64,000 nucleotides of DNA, taken from assembly GCA_963277665.1 (NCBI GenBank), contig OY728142.1:9810001-9874000 (forward strand). Direction: 5' to 3'. The notes beneath the pieces were generated by a model. The model was given only the letters and a program-made list of their open reading frames with translations. It was not told where the DNA came from and made no database searches. Shown in pieces: positions 52,401 to 63,389 of this stretch; positions within the stretch are counted from its first letter, which is position 1; each line of letters begins with the position of its first letter. Position numbers and translations under genes: made by a program. Origin of the DNA: Viscum album (Eukaryota > Streptophyta > Magnoliopsida > Santalales > Viscaceae).

Positions 52401-52504
52401 CATTACTAATAAAATATTCTAAAATAAAATATCATACCTACATAAACACCTCAATTAATTAACAAAAACAAATGTCTAAAATGGTGTAAACATTGGCCAC
52501 ATCA
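49486..52504 (-). repeat. 5' LTR of element C
   Basis: Intact 3,019 bp partner of the split LTR. On the minus strand it runs from TGATGTGGCC (52,504) to ...GGCATCA (49,486). A 121-codon plus-strand frame at 51,122-51,487 lies antisense in a less AT-rich part; stops break it in the other LTR. Confidence 0.82.
50777..50850. repeat. TA microsatellite cluster in the C 5' LTR
   Basis: Three (TA)n runs lie close together, matching TA-rich blocks at 32,870-33,060. Confidence 0.75.
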
Positions 52505-54255
52505 GTAATAAATTTCAACGGCCTGAGGGACTGTTTGGAAATTATTTTCTATAAGAATTCAAAATAATATAACCAGAAATACATAACAACAAAGGCCATA
52601 ATATGATGTCTAAGAAATAAACTACAAAAATCAATAAAAATATATAATATGATCCATTTCAAAGTGAAATTGGAAAATTACATAAGGGTTGAAGAATAAG
52701 ATAATGTAGTAGAAATACTCTAACACCAACGTGGTGCCACACCAAACTAAGATGCAGATCAATCCCCAACTCTAACTCCAAAAATTAAATTAACAATGTC
52801 AAGGAATGACACTATTGAAGTAAATAAACATTCCCCTTAAAAAAATCAAGAGAGGAGACATCTAAAAATTCCCCACATTTCTCAATTATGTGTGATTGTA
52901 TCACTCAGTAGGTAATCCCCAAATACTTCAAAATACATGAAACTAAGATAATAGCATGTTATCATATTTGATATAAAACAATTTATAAATTGATAATCAA
53001 GTAATAAAATATATAGAAAATTTTCATGGGATAAAATCAAACAAATAATTTAAAAACATTTATTTTTTACTTATAATAATCAAAATAATTCCAAAACCGC
53101 ACACACAGATGATTCATGCAACCATGGACCTCCACACACTAATGAGTTCAGATTCATCCTTTCACCATGTTATCACATGGTGAACCATTTTGATAATGTT
53201 ACATTCACACCCTTGATCTATCCCATTTCTATGGAGGTACTTTCATTCATTTATTCCATCCAATTTTCACATTAACACATTCCAATAGAATTATTCCAAG
53301 CTACCCATTAAATCAATTTGAAATCTAATTCCCATTAAGATTTTCTTTTTAAATCTACATTGTTTCAAACCATCAAAACCAACCCTTTTGAAATCACATC
53401 ACAATAGGGATATTATATAGAAAATATATCAAGAGATTTAAAATAAAATAATAAGTAAAATTTTATGAAAATTCAAGACAGAAAATTCAAGAACATTATA
53501 GTGGGAGAGGATCAAACTAACTAATATTTATTTGGTATGACAGATCTATAATGATTCCACTAATCTCTCTTATTATTTTCACCTATCTATTAAAACCTAA
53601 TATGATCTCGCAGAAAACATCCAATCCCCTTCCCATATATCCATGTGTCAAAATAGATCTATGGTTCCACTCAATAAAGACTGAAGAGGTCAAATATGAG
53701 AAGGAGGAATGAGATCTTAAATATTGATTTTCACAATTTATCACATGATGATTTATTGAAATCCAATTCTAGATGGTGAGTATTTCTAGAAGTCTCTTAA
53801 TGTATCCCTATAATTATTGATGGAGAAAAAATTAACCATATGATAAATTTCAATTTTGTTTTTGGATAAAACTGGTTGGGCCAAGATGAAATCAGGATGT
53901 GAATTCCCAAGTCAAAATGTTAATGGTTGAGGGGTTGCGTACACTAAAAATAACACTGACTCTATTTATGAAACACAGAAAAAAATATTTTACAACATTA
54001 ATGGTTTTAACAACATGAACTGACTACACCGTTTAACCAGAAACAGAACTTTATGCTATGAAACCATTCACATAATCTATTTAATGAATCATTATTCCAT
54101 GAATAGATTACTCACAACATGAATTTTCCTATACCTAGTTTTAATATTTTCTCCCTTTTACTCCTCTAAAAAATTATGTAAATTTATATTAGTAATTAAA
54201 TAAGTAAAATGAAAAGATTAAAATGATTTTTTACCTCTAAAAAGGGGCTGCAACA
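52505..54255 (-). repeat. LTR-like unit E, copy 1
   Basis: Aligns with E copies 3 and 2. Its left end was cut by insertion of element C; GTAATAAATTTCAACG at 52,505 continues the unit that resumes left of C at 31,518. The right end reads, on the minus strand, GTGGGGAGAA|TGTTGCAGCCCC, a plausible PPT/LTR junction. Confidence 0.72.
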
Positions 54256-54350
54256 TTCTCCCCACCATTAGGAATTCCACCCTAACTCATCGAATTGGAA
54301 ATAGATGGAGTGATCCTAACCTTAGGGGAAATCCCTAAGAAACCAAAGGA
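54256..54350 (-). repeat. short spacer between E copies 1 and 2
   Basis: About 90 bp separates the two units. On the minus strand: GGTTTCTTAGGGATTTCCCC ... GATGAGTTAGGGTGG ... TGGTGGGGAGAA. It matches 31,418-31,510. If the E units are LTRs, this would be the whole interior. Confidence 0.6.
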
Positions 54351-56078
54351 TGGAAATTAATTTTACTGTATTAAGAGAATGTTTTGGGATTATTTTCCTT
54401 AAGAAACCATGAAACGTATCAATAAAACACTAATATCCAAAACCAAAAATTTTATGCATGAGAAATAAAATTTATAACTCAATAAAATACTATTTTGAGA
54501 ACTATATCAGATTAAAATTGGAAAATATATATGACTAAAAAGATAAGACACCATGGAATAAAGAATACAAAACTAACCTAGAACCACACCAAGAAAATAT
54601 GAAAACACTCCCCAACTTCGGTAATAGTAACAAAATCCTTGAGGACATGTAACACCACTAGTGAAGCAAGAAACTTTTCCCTTATCTATATCATTGTAGA
54701 TGTTATATGAAAAAAACGATAGTTTTTATGAAGTGGGTTAATGTGTCACTTAGTATGTAATCCCCATAATTTTCCAAAACATCCCAATAGGATAAGATAA
54801 TGTTAACACATTTAATATAATATATTTTTGAAGAAGAAAAATTCCATGTAGAATATATACAAAAAATACTCAGGAGAACATTAAACAATGATCTTAAATT
54901 AAGTTATCATTCCATAGAATAATAAATCTAATTACAAACTAATACATACCCATGGTTCATGCATCCATGGACCACTTTATACTCACGAGTGGTGATACCT
55001 CCCTTCTCCAAGTTGTTTTTTATTTAAAACATTTGATGGAATTACATTCAGGACATTTTCCATCCTTTTTGGATGGGGGAAACATTAATGACCTTTATTC
55101 CATCCCATTTTCACAAATACAAATTCCTAAAAATTATTCAAAAATTCACATTAATATGTTTGAAAACACAATTCTCATTAAGAATTTTTTAAAATGAACT
55201 TGTTTTCGATATTTTATAATCAAACCATTTCAAATCAAATCATAATATGGATTTTCCATATAAATTTTCTCAAGGTAATTTTAAATAAATCATAATGAAA
55301 ATTTAGAAAAAATAAATTCAACATGTTTAACAATAATAGAGTGGGAGAGAATCCACATACTTCACGTTATATTGGTATGATATATCTAATATTATATCTC
55401 TAATCTCACTTCTTACATTCATTATTCAATAAAAATAAAATAATATCTCATAATAACTCATCCAATTTCTTTCATATAGATCAAGTTGTCAAAATTTATC
55501 TATGGTTCTATTTAAGAAATATTAAAGAGGTAAAATATAGGAAGTAAGAATGAGATCCAAACCACTGCTCTCAATAATTGAGCAATAAAAGATCTATTGA
55601 AATCAAAAAGCGATCATTGAGGGTCATCAAAATTCACCAAGGGAATCAAAAGAAACTATGTGCTAATTTAAATATATATATATGTTGGGATTGAAATGGA
55701 AGGGTCTGGATGGATTCATGATGTTAATTCCCCATTCACATTATGAATGTTCAAGTGGATGATTAAGCCAAAAATCACATCACCTATACTTTTAAAACCT
55801 AGAAAAACATTTCATTACATGAATGTTTTTTCATTTTATGTACTTCCTCTATTGTTCACATGATGAAAATTGTTCACACTATAAAATTATTCATGGAATC
55901 TACCATGCACAACTTCACATTTTGAATAAACTATTCAATCCTTGAAGTTTCATGTATGTAGTTTCCATATTATATTTCTTTTAATACTCCAAAAAATTCT
56001 AAAAATTTATCCATTTTATTCTAAATAAAAAATTAAAAGAAAGAAATGTTGTTTTACTTAAAACCATGGGTTGTATAA
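54351..56078 (-). repeat. LTR-like unit E, copy 2
   Basis: Shares with copies 1 and 3 the blocks CTCACGAGTGGTGA near 54,976, CATGCATCCATGGACCAC near 54,958, a TCCATCCCATTTTCAC block near 55,100 and AGGAATGAGATCC near 55,546 (AAGGAATGAGATC-like in the others). It lies head to tail with copy 1. Confidence 0.72.
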
Positions 56079-57072
56079 GATACATCTTCAATTATGATGT
56101 ACTATTTGAGTTGGGTATTTAATTGTTTTATTTTATCTTAAAGTGTAAATAGGCATACATACATACATACAACATACTTGGAAAGTATGATTCAAAATTA
56201 ATTTTTTTCTTATGTGTGATATATTTTTTTGTATGGAAAAAGATTTAGTTATTATATTTTTTAAAAATAACTTATATAGTATTTTATTTTATAACTTTTT
56301 GGTGGAATTATACTCAGTTGGACCACTGTTTTTGAATCATGATCAATTAATGTTTAATATATGTTATGTGAATATTATTATGGGATATTATCAAAATATT
56401 ATTATACAACCTCTATATACAATTTTGTCAAGTTATCCCATAATGGGTTGATTATATAAAAGGTTTCATAGTTATGGATTAATATAGGTGGAGTACGCCT
56501 AATATTGTATTCAAAATGGGAACCAATTTACTTGATGAGATTTATTACATGAGAGGTTTGATAATTTCATGTGATATTACTTTTGATATCATTATATGGA
56601 TACCATAGAGTTCTATTTTTATCATAATTAAGGATCGAAGGTGAGATCAGTTGCATGTCGTGGATTTGTGGTTTTGGTTGTGGTTTTCAGTGGGACTGTG
56701 GATAGTGATACTAAATGGATGGGTCTAGTAAGAGTAGAGTATGGATGTATTCTTTGTGGGTTTTGAATAAATCTTTAGTAGTGGTTTATTACATGGTTTA
56801 CCCCGAAATAGGTGTGATTCCATTGGTTTATTTAAAGAGATTTCATCGAGAGTGATTGTGTGGTTGTGTATTGACATGTGTGGGATGCATGGTAAGATTT
56901 TTAAGCATGTGATTCAATCTTTTATGTGACACAACTTAGGTAAAAATGAGTTTGGTTCTATGATTGGGTAATATGAGAGTTTATACCGTCTATTTATTCA
57001 AATTATAACGAGTTTGGTGTAGGTAGATTGCTGATGGGATTGGGGAGTTTGATAAGGAATGGGTGGATCATG
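56079..57072. other. spacer between the E array and element B
   Basis: Nothing recognised. It includes a (CATA)n run at about 56,154-56,170, a 79-codon plus-strand frame (56,212-56,451) of AT-driven composition, and a GT-rich part at 56,640-57,070. TCATG (57,068-57,072) would be one copy of the target duplication of element B; the other lies outside the window. Confidence 0.4.
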
Positions 57073-58686
57073 TGTAGAGACCCGAAGCTTGACGTACGTA
57101 GATATTACATTACTTTTGTGGAATACATAATACTAAAAAAAATCAAACACACAAGGACCGTAATAGTTTAGTGTCTTTGGAAACTTGGAACGTAATCTTC
57201 TAATCATGGTGAAAGATCTTTAACATCACCCATAAAGATCGTCCAATTTTTGTTTCCTTACCTAAAACCTTTTCTCTTAATCCAGGGGGAAAATAAAACA
57301 TAAAAATGGTGAGCTAAAATTCTCAGTAAGGTTAAACAAAAGAAATATTAATCACATCATATTCATAAGAACATAAATTTTGGAAATCTTAACCTGGAAA
57401 ATAGATCATAATTTCATAACATGGGATAAATCATAGTAGTGAAATGTAATCCCAATAATCATAACATAAAACATGAAACTTTGTGGAATACACACATAAT
57501 CATAGATAATCATTTATTATTAGTCAAGACTCATTTCCAAGACTATCTTAGTGGACAAAGTTCATTTCTGAACTGAGTTCATTCCTCATTTCAGTCCTGT
57601 TTCACTGAACCAGTTTATCCTGCCATTCTAGCCATGTCTATCTCATGAGATATAAAATCTTTACCCAATGCATTAGAGGGAGATATAGTTCCCACTCATA
57701 TCATAATGATACCATTCATATGTGTGCCACAAAATCATAAATCATTCATCATTTCATAACCCATGTAATAAAAATGGGATTCTTAAACAACATGACATCA
57801 TAAAACAATTCATATAAGATAAAGGAATTCATAAAAATAATTCCGTCACAACATAATAAAATCAATGTAATAAGAGGGATAGAAACAGAACCCTATATTA
57901 TCTTAGATGTAAAATAATGTTGATAAAACACTTGAACTCCATTCTTGAGGAAAATATCCGTTCTACTTCAAAAACATTTTCCTTTCATAACATGTCATAC
58001 AATTTTAAACTAAAAGAAGTTGATTAAAAATAAACTTGAAAACTTGTAAAGGAATATTCTTGGAAATAATGTTTTAAAAATCCATTCATGCCGTATAAGT
58101 TAAAAAAACATTCTTCTTGTACTTTTGTCGGAAAAGTCAAAAAGTACCTCGTACAAAAAACGACAAAAGATTCCTTTCATATCTTTTACTAAAAACTCAT
58201 CGAAGAGTAAAATTGGTTTTAAAAAATTGTAGGTGGATGTAAATAATATTAAATATTGAGGAAACATTGATTTGGATGATAAAATACACCCCATTAAATA
58301 CCAAAGTATAAACAATCTCGGATAAAAATGAGATTGTGATATTTCCCTTACCTTAGGTCCGATTTGCTTCATAAGTGTCCGAACCTCCTGTATAATGATT
58401 TAAATAATGTCACTAACTTATTCCAGAATCATACTAATTGTTATGATATCATATGTGGTTCAATTATGACTTTATATTACCCGTTCTTTTTAAATTCCAT
58501 GTTAAAGAGAGTTTTGGGTAAAATCGTTTCATTTGTCGTCCGTGTTTTGACTTGTAATTATTCATATGATTACTTAGATCATGATTACTTAATTCCAGAA
58601 TATAAAACATGATTTATATATAATATATATTCAGAATATACATATATATAATAAATCAGTAAATGGAATGAAATACACCGTTCATA

Positions 58687-59105
58687 GAGATGGTAGGCCG
58701 TACGTACACATGAATGCTGTTTTTGTTTCCTTTTTGAGTTGAATGGAATTAAGTAGATGACATACATATATATACACATAAATCCAGTATCATTATTATG
58801 TCATATATTTCATGATTACTTATTATATATACTTTATAATCATTCATGAATGGTTAACGTGGAGAATGAATCTCATCGTGTCCTGGAGATGGTAGTCCGT
58901 ACGTACGCACGAGCGATGATATCGTTCTCATGATCGTGGAATTGTATTGGAGTTTATGTATACTATTTCAGAATAAATATTTCTTTACAATAATCATATA
59001 TAGTTATTATTTACACCATTATACCCATCCAAGTAAGGTGGTGGTGGAAAATAGATTACACCACGGCGTGGAGACGGTATTCCGTACGTATGCACGCGTG
59101 GTGAT
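58687..59105 (-). repeat. ~190 bp triplication with CGTACG cores in the B LTR
   Basis: GAGATGGTAGGCCGTACGTA (58,687), GAGATGGTAGTCCGTACGTA (58,886) and GAGACGGTATTCCGTACGTA (59,071) mark three units about 199 and 185 bp apart. The left B LTR keeps the same triplet. CGTACG is self-complementary and contains the GTAC core bound by SBP-box proteins, so a regulatory role is possible but unproven. Confidence 0.78.
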
Positions 59106-59436
59106 TTCATTTTCGGTAGGATGGATAGATGGTGAAATAGGGTTGTTTCATAATTATAATAACATATCAGTATATGATTTATACTAATGTTATTACTTCA
59201 TAATGAAACAACCTAATAAGAAGAAGTGGAAGAATAAATAAAGTTGAAATAATCGGTAATGGACATTACCTCTTCTTTGAAGCGCCTCTTTGAGTCCTCC
59301 TCTCAGGGCACTAAAATTGGTCTTTAAAGAAGACCAGGACTTCTAGGATGTTTCTATGGAAGTGTAGAATAGAATTTTGCATGGTTTGTCCAAGATTGAA
59401 TGCTCAATGTGGTGTGAGGAAGAGAGGGAGGAGGTG

Positions 59437-59451
59437 CCTTTTAATAAGGGA
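59437..59451 (-). promoter_or_regulatory. possible TATA box of the B LTR promoter
   Basis: The minus strand reads CCCTTATTAAAAGGC, followed downstream by a pyrimidine-rich CTCCTCCCTCTCTTCCTC, a usual layout for plant LTR promoters. The older copy keeps the pyrimidine-rich part (near 1,378) but not the TATA. Confidence 0.4.
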
Positions 59452-61285
59452 GGAGAGGGGCACCTTTGGAAAAACTAAAAATATTATTTTATTATAAAGA
59501 CATATTCTATTTTAAATAGCTCAAAATTGATTTATTTAGAAGCTAAAGTGGGGATGGGTCGATATCCTCTCATAAAATAGAATTTAGAAAAGTTTAGTTT
59601 CCTATTTTAACCTTATCATTTATATTTAATTTTAAGTTAGATAATTTTACTTTTACCGTGCCTTTTTGTGTTCTTACACTATAAGGCTAATAAACGTACT
59701 ATAACAAGCCAAACGAACCCCAAGTTATTTATTTTTAATATATATAACCTTATCTAAGTCATGTGGCCAATCATTAGATTTTTAGGAATAAAATAACAAT
59801 TAATAATATAATATTTGTTTTAAAAACTATTTTATTTCAATTTGGACACTATTTAGTAATGGATTTTTTTGAAAATCATAACAGAATGATTAGTTTGAAA
59901 AAAGTTACTTAAATTAATACTAGAATGTAATATTAACATAGAAAATTAGTTTAATTCATAAAAAGTCTCAAATTACATTTATTTGGGTATTTATAACATC
60001 AATTATGTCAATATTTCATTAATAATATAATTACGGCATCATCTTTGTGTCATAAATAAATTAACTTATTTAAAGTCTAAAAATTAAAAATAAAATATCA
60101 TTATGTATGAAATCTCTTTATCTTTATAATTAATATTTATAGTCCAATGTATCTAATGTATAATCCTATATTAAAAATTCTTTAGTTACTAAACTTGGAT
60201 TTTAACTATTTTAACCCTTCTTTAAATAAATTGATAATAAATGTCCTAATCTAATCCAAGTGGGCCTAAATGGTCATATTTTATTCCTAAGGTTGTTTGT
60301 GTTTGAATTAAACTTATCCAATAGAATTAGAACATGTGTTAGGATAATAATAATATCATTTTTACCCTTAACTACCCTATTTACTTTTAACCGTGGTAAA
60401 AAAAAGTAAAAAGTTACTATTCTCCAAAAATTATTTTCATCTCATTGAACCACATTTTAGTCCTTGATATTAACCGTGTCTCTCGGATTTTCAAAATTCT
60501 ACTCACAGAAGCGGTAAAATTAAGTTTTATTAAAATTCATTTTTTTAACTACCACTTAGTGGTTTCACTTTTCATCAAAAAATGAAAGTTTCCAGAAAAA
60601 TACAAAAAATTAGGCCTAAGATATATTTCATATTATGATCTCAAAAATGATTTCTATTTTAAAAAATTCAAAACATATCAGTTGAATTAATTAATTTAAA
60701 AATTAATTCCTGTCGTCAAAACAAAAAGCGTGTTCTTAAGAGATAATAACTATCAAAAGATTGACACTTGTTTATGTCTGGTTTAAATGTGAAATTACAT
60801 CCAATGACCAACATTGTATTAAATTGTAAAAATATATACTAAATATACTTTAAAAACACTCAAATTAATAATTTATCACTATTAATTATTTCGATTAAAA
60901 AGGTTGTTTTTAATTAAAATTTAGTAATTTTCACTATTCATTAGAAAATGAAAGTTATCCGAAAAGTACCAAAACTTCACCCTAAGCTAATTTCGATAAT
61001 CCGAATCCAAAAATGATTTCCATTTTAAAAAATAAAATTCATAAAATTTCAAAAAGTTGTTATTACTATTCATAACGGCTAGTTTTAATAATATTTTAAT
61101 AGCATATTGTTGTTTAGTGAAACACGGTATGTCGTACGACGCAAGCTATCGAGGAAGGTCGTGATTGTGTGTAATGAAAAGAAATTCAAGGATTCCTATT
61201 GTTCAAGATACTTTTGTTGTAGCATACAACACAAGACATTAATTAAATTAAAAGAATATTTTTCATAAAATCTCGGGGTGTTACA

Positions 61286-61300
61286 TTCTACCCCCCTTAA
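61286..61300 (-). other. polypurine tract of element B
   Basis: The minus strand reads TTAAGGGGGGTAGAA directly before the LTR start TGTAACACCCC. Confidence 0.85.
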
Positions 61301-61960
61301 AATGAATTTTGCCCTTGAAATTCGTCGGGGTTATAAATGGTTTACTACTCAAAATTTTGTTTAATAGAAACCCACATCGTAAAAAGGAATACCAAAACAA
61401 ATCTTTAGAATAAGTATGAAACGTAACGGTTACCCAAATAAACTAATCATTGGGTTTCCACATAGGTGAAAATATGGATATGGAAGAGAAATCTAACCAA
61501 CATGTTCTGATGGAGAGTGGTAGAGAACATGGCTATGGAAAAGATAGCAATCACAAAGCCATAAATTTGTGACGATCTAAGGTACAATCTGATTCATCGG
61601 ATATAAGAGCACTAGGACAACATTTTTGGTTTTCAGGATCATTTCTCTAGTGTTGAAGAATTTTCGAATCAGAAGAAATACTTGCTTGATTTTTGTACAA
61701 TCTCGCCGTTGTTCGTGCCTTGAACAATTTCCACTTCATCTCTTAAAGAAATGAAGTTGAATTTTCCATTCATGATGTGTTAGCAGATCATGAGATAGAA
61801 TGATGGTTCATTCCATCTGTCTAAAACAAAAGGTTAGAAAAGTTATCAAAAAAGGCATAAGCCCATATATAGTGAGATTAATCATATATGGTTCCTAGAA
61901 TGGACTTATACTTCTTATATCATATTTCTTAATATAATAAAACTAGTTTCTACTAAACAG

Positions 61961-62080
61961 GGAAATCCTGTAGGCCAGTGGTAGGTGATAAAGGCCAGTC
62001 ACACTTCAGTTGTGGGTTCGATTCCACAGCCTTGTCTAACGCGATGGGTTGTCGACCATCCTACAGGTTGTCATTTTTCT
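61961..62080 (+). mobile_element. second tRNA-derived SINE-like insertion
   Basis: An A box TAGGCCAGTGG (61,971-61,981) and a B box GGTTCGATTCC (62,015-62,025) lie 34 nt apart, as in pol III tRNA promoters. The B box sits in a T-arm-like TGTGG...CCACA stem with one base missing. GTGGTAGGTGATAAAGGCC and GTGGGTTCGATTCC resemble GTGGTAGGGTGTTAAGGGC and GTGGGGTCAAGTCC of the SINE at 27,301. The 3' end is TCATTTTTCT. A perfect inverted repeat CCTGTAGG/CCTACAGG (61,967-61,974 and 62,060-62,067) encloses it. Target duplications are not clear. Confidence 0.65.
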
Positions 62081-62718
62081 AAAACTACATTACTCTAACA
62101 TCCCATAAATAATATCGAAAAAACTTATATCCTTAAACAATACTAACTTATGTCCAATATAATCCATTCCAATCTTTCGGCTTATCTAAAATACTTCGGT
62201 CCAAGCTCATAGTATAAAGAAAACGATTACTTGAAATGTCATCAACCAAGCATGTGAATACCATCATTTATCCCCCATATATCTTTTTGGTCAAATTACA
62301 ATCATGAGAATACCTTAATCATGTATTCTCTTGAAAAATGAATACCCATTAAACCTTAGTGAAAACATGAATGCTATCAAAATTTAACTCTTTCCACATA
62401 CCAAAATCCAAAAATTCTATATACTCAAACCATGATATAATCTTCTCCTTATATGAGTCATTAGCTCATGAATACTTTCAAACATTTAATTTTCTCCTTA
62501 TCCCTTAATTATGTGCATATCATCTACTTTCCAAAAATATCTGAATCACTTTTCCTGGTAACCGGTACCATAAAATTATTGAAATCCACAATATAATAAT
62601 ACAGAAATATTCTAATACACCATAAAAGTACCTCAACAACATTATTCTTGAAACCCAATACATAAACACTTCAATCCATCCTCTTCAATGATTGTCCTGG
62701 AATAAGTCCTTCCTTGAT

Positions 62719-63129
62719 TTAGAAGTAACTTTCTAGGTCAGGGCATTGAGTTGGGTAATGACCATGTTCTCCACAAATAAGACATTGAACTCCATAACAG
62801 TCGGTCACTCTATGTCCCTTTTCTCCACACAGATAACATTTGTCCCTTCATTTGAGGTATTCCTCAAGGTTCTTCTTCCTTTCTTTATAAATCTCAATCT
62901 TCCTTTCTCTATGCTCCTCACTATGCGAACATGCATAAAATTCCATCTTCCTCTTATTTGATGACTTAGGAATACCACAAAATTTCACCTTGTTAATAAT
63001 ATATCGCGATGACTGATTTGGCATAATCACAATATCATTCTCTCTAGGAATTACATAATTTCGTTGCTCAATGTCACCAATTTGTCCATTGGATTCAATG
63101 TTAACCGAATTCCTTCTAGTTCCCTCCAT
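62719..63129 (-). pseudogene. small gag of element B with two CCHC zinc knuckles, one stop
   Basis: ATG at 63,129 opens 93 codons (start MEGTRRNSVNIE), ended by TGA at 62,848-62,850. The same frame continues for 42 codons to TAA at 62,719. The continuation holds CYLCGEKGHRVTDC (62,797-62,838) and CLICGEHGHYPTQC (62,743-62,784), both perfect C-x2-C-x4-H-x4-C knuckles four residues apart. Zinc knuckles bind RNA for packaging. The stop between body and knuckles (LEEYLK-stop-RDK) could come from CGA or TGG by deamination. The full-length gag domain seen in gypsy elements is missing: the whole frame is only about 136 codons. No pol follows. Confidence 0.8.
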
Positions 63130-63375
63130 TGACTAAAACATAAAAAGAATTCTGTGTGAGGCGAAAATCATGTTTGGGAAAACAACATAGTAAAGGTGGA
63201 GTACCCTCAATATCTAACATCTTAGGTTAAATTCTAAGATCGTTACCATAGTTCTAGGACTATATCCTATACGTATACTTATCCTTTAGGACATCCCTAG
63301 ACATACCTTATAAATATCTCTAGGGATCTCACTAACGTTTTCGCATCCTAGTTTCCAAAGGTTGACTAAACCGTT

Positions 63376-63387
63376 CCTCTAATACCA
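63376..63387 (-). other. tRNA-iMet-like primer binding site of element B
   Basis: The minus strand reads TGGTATTAGAGG, matching TGGTATCAGAGC at 10 of 12 positions, two nt from the LTR end ...CTCTACA. Confidence 0.82.
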
Positions 63388-63389
63388 AC

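Larger units (their letters stand above)
31519..52504 (-). mobile_element. element C: minus-strand LTR retrotransposon, split by nested element D
   Basis: Two ~3.0 kb LTRs flank a 3.25 kb interior. The left LTR is in two pieces (31,519-34,044 and 45,756-46,235) because element D inserted into it. Piece lengths add to 3,006 bp against 3,019 bp for the intact right LTR. Both LTR ends read TGATG...CATCA in + or TGATGTGG...CATCA on the minus strand. A polypurine-like TTTTTGGGAGTT next to 46,235 gives the minus orientation. No pol domain was recognised in the interior, so it looks non-autonomous or too decayed to read. Confidence 0.8.
57073..61285 (-). repeat. 3' LTR of element B
   Basis: On the minus strand it runs TGTAACACCCCG ... 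GGTCTCTACA. The final ~610 bp (57,073-57,700) match 63,390-64,000. The whole length aligns with the older copy at 412-4,664. Confidence 0.88.

Noticed and set aside
62011..62030. tRNA T-arm-like sequence considered as a tRNA gene
   Set aside because: No complete cloverleaf: one T-arm base is missing, no acceptor or anticodon stem could be paired, and the surroundings fit a SINE.
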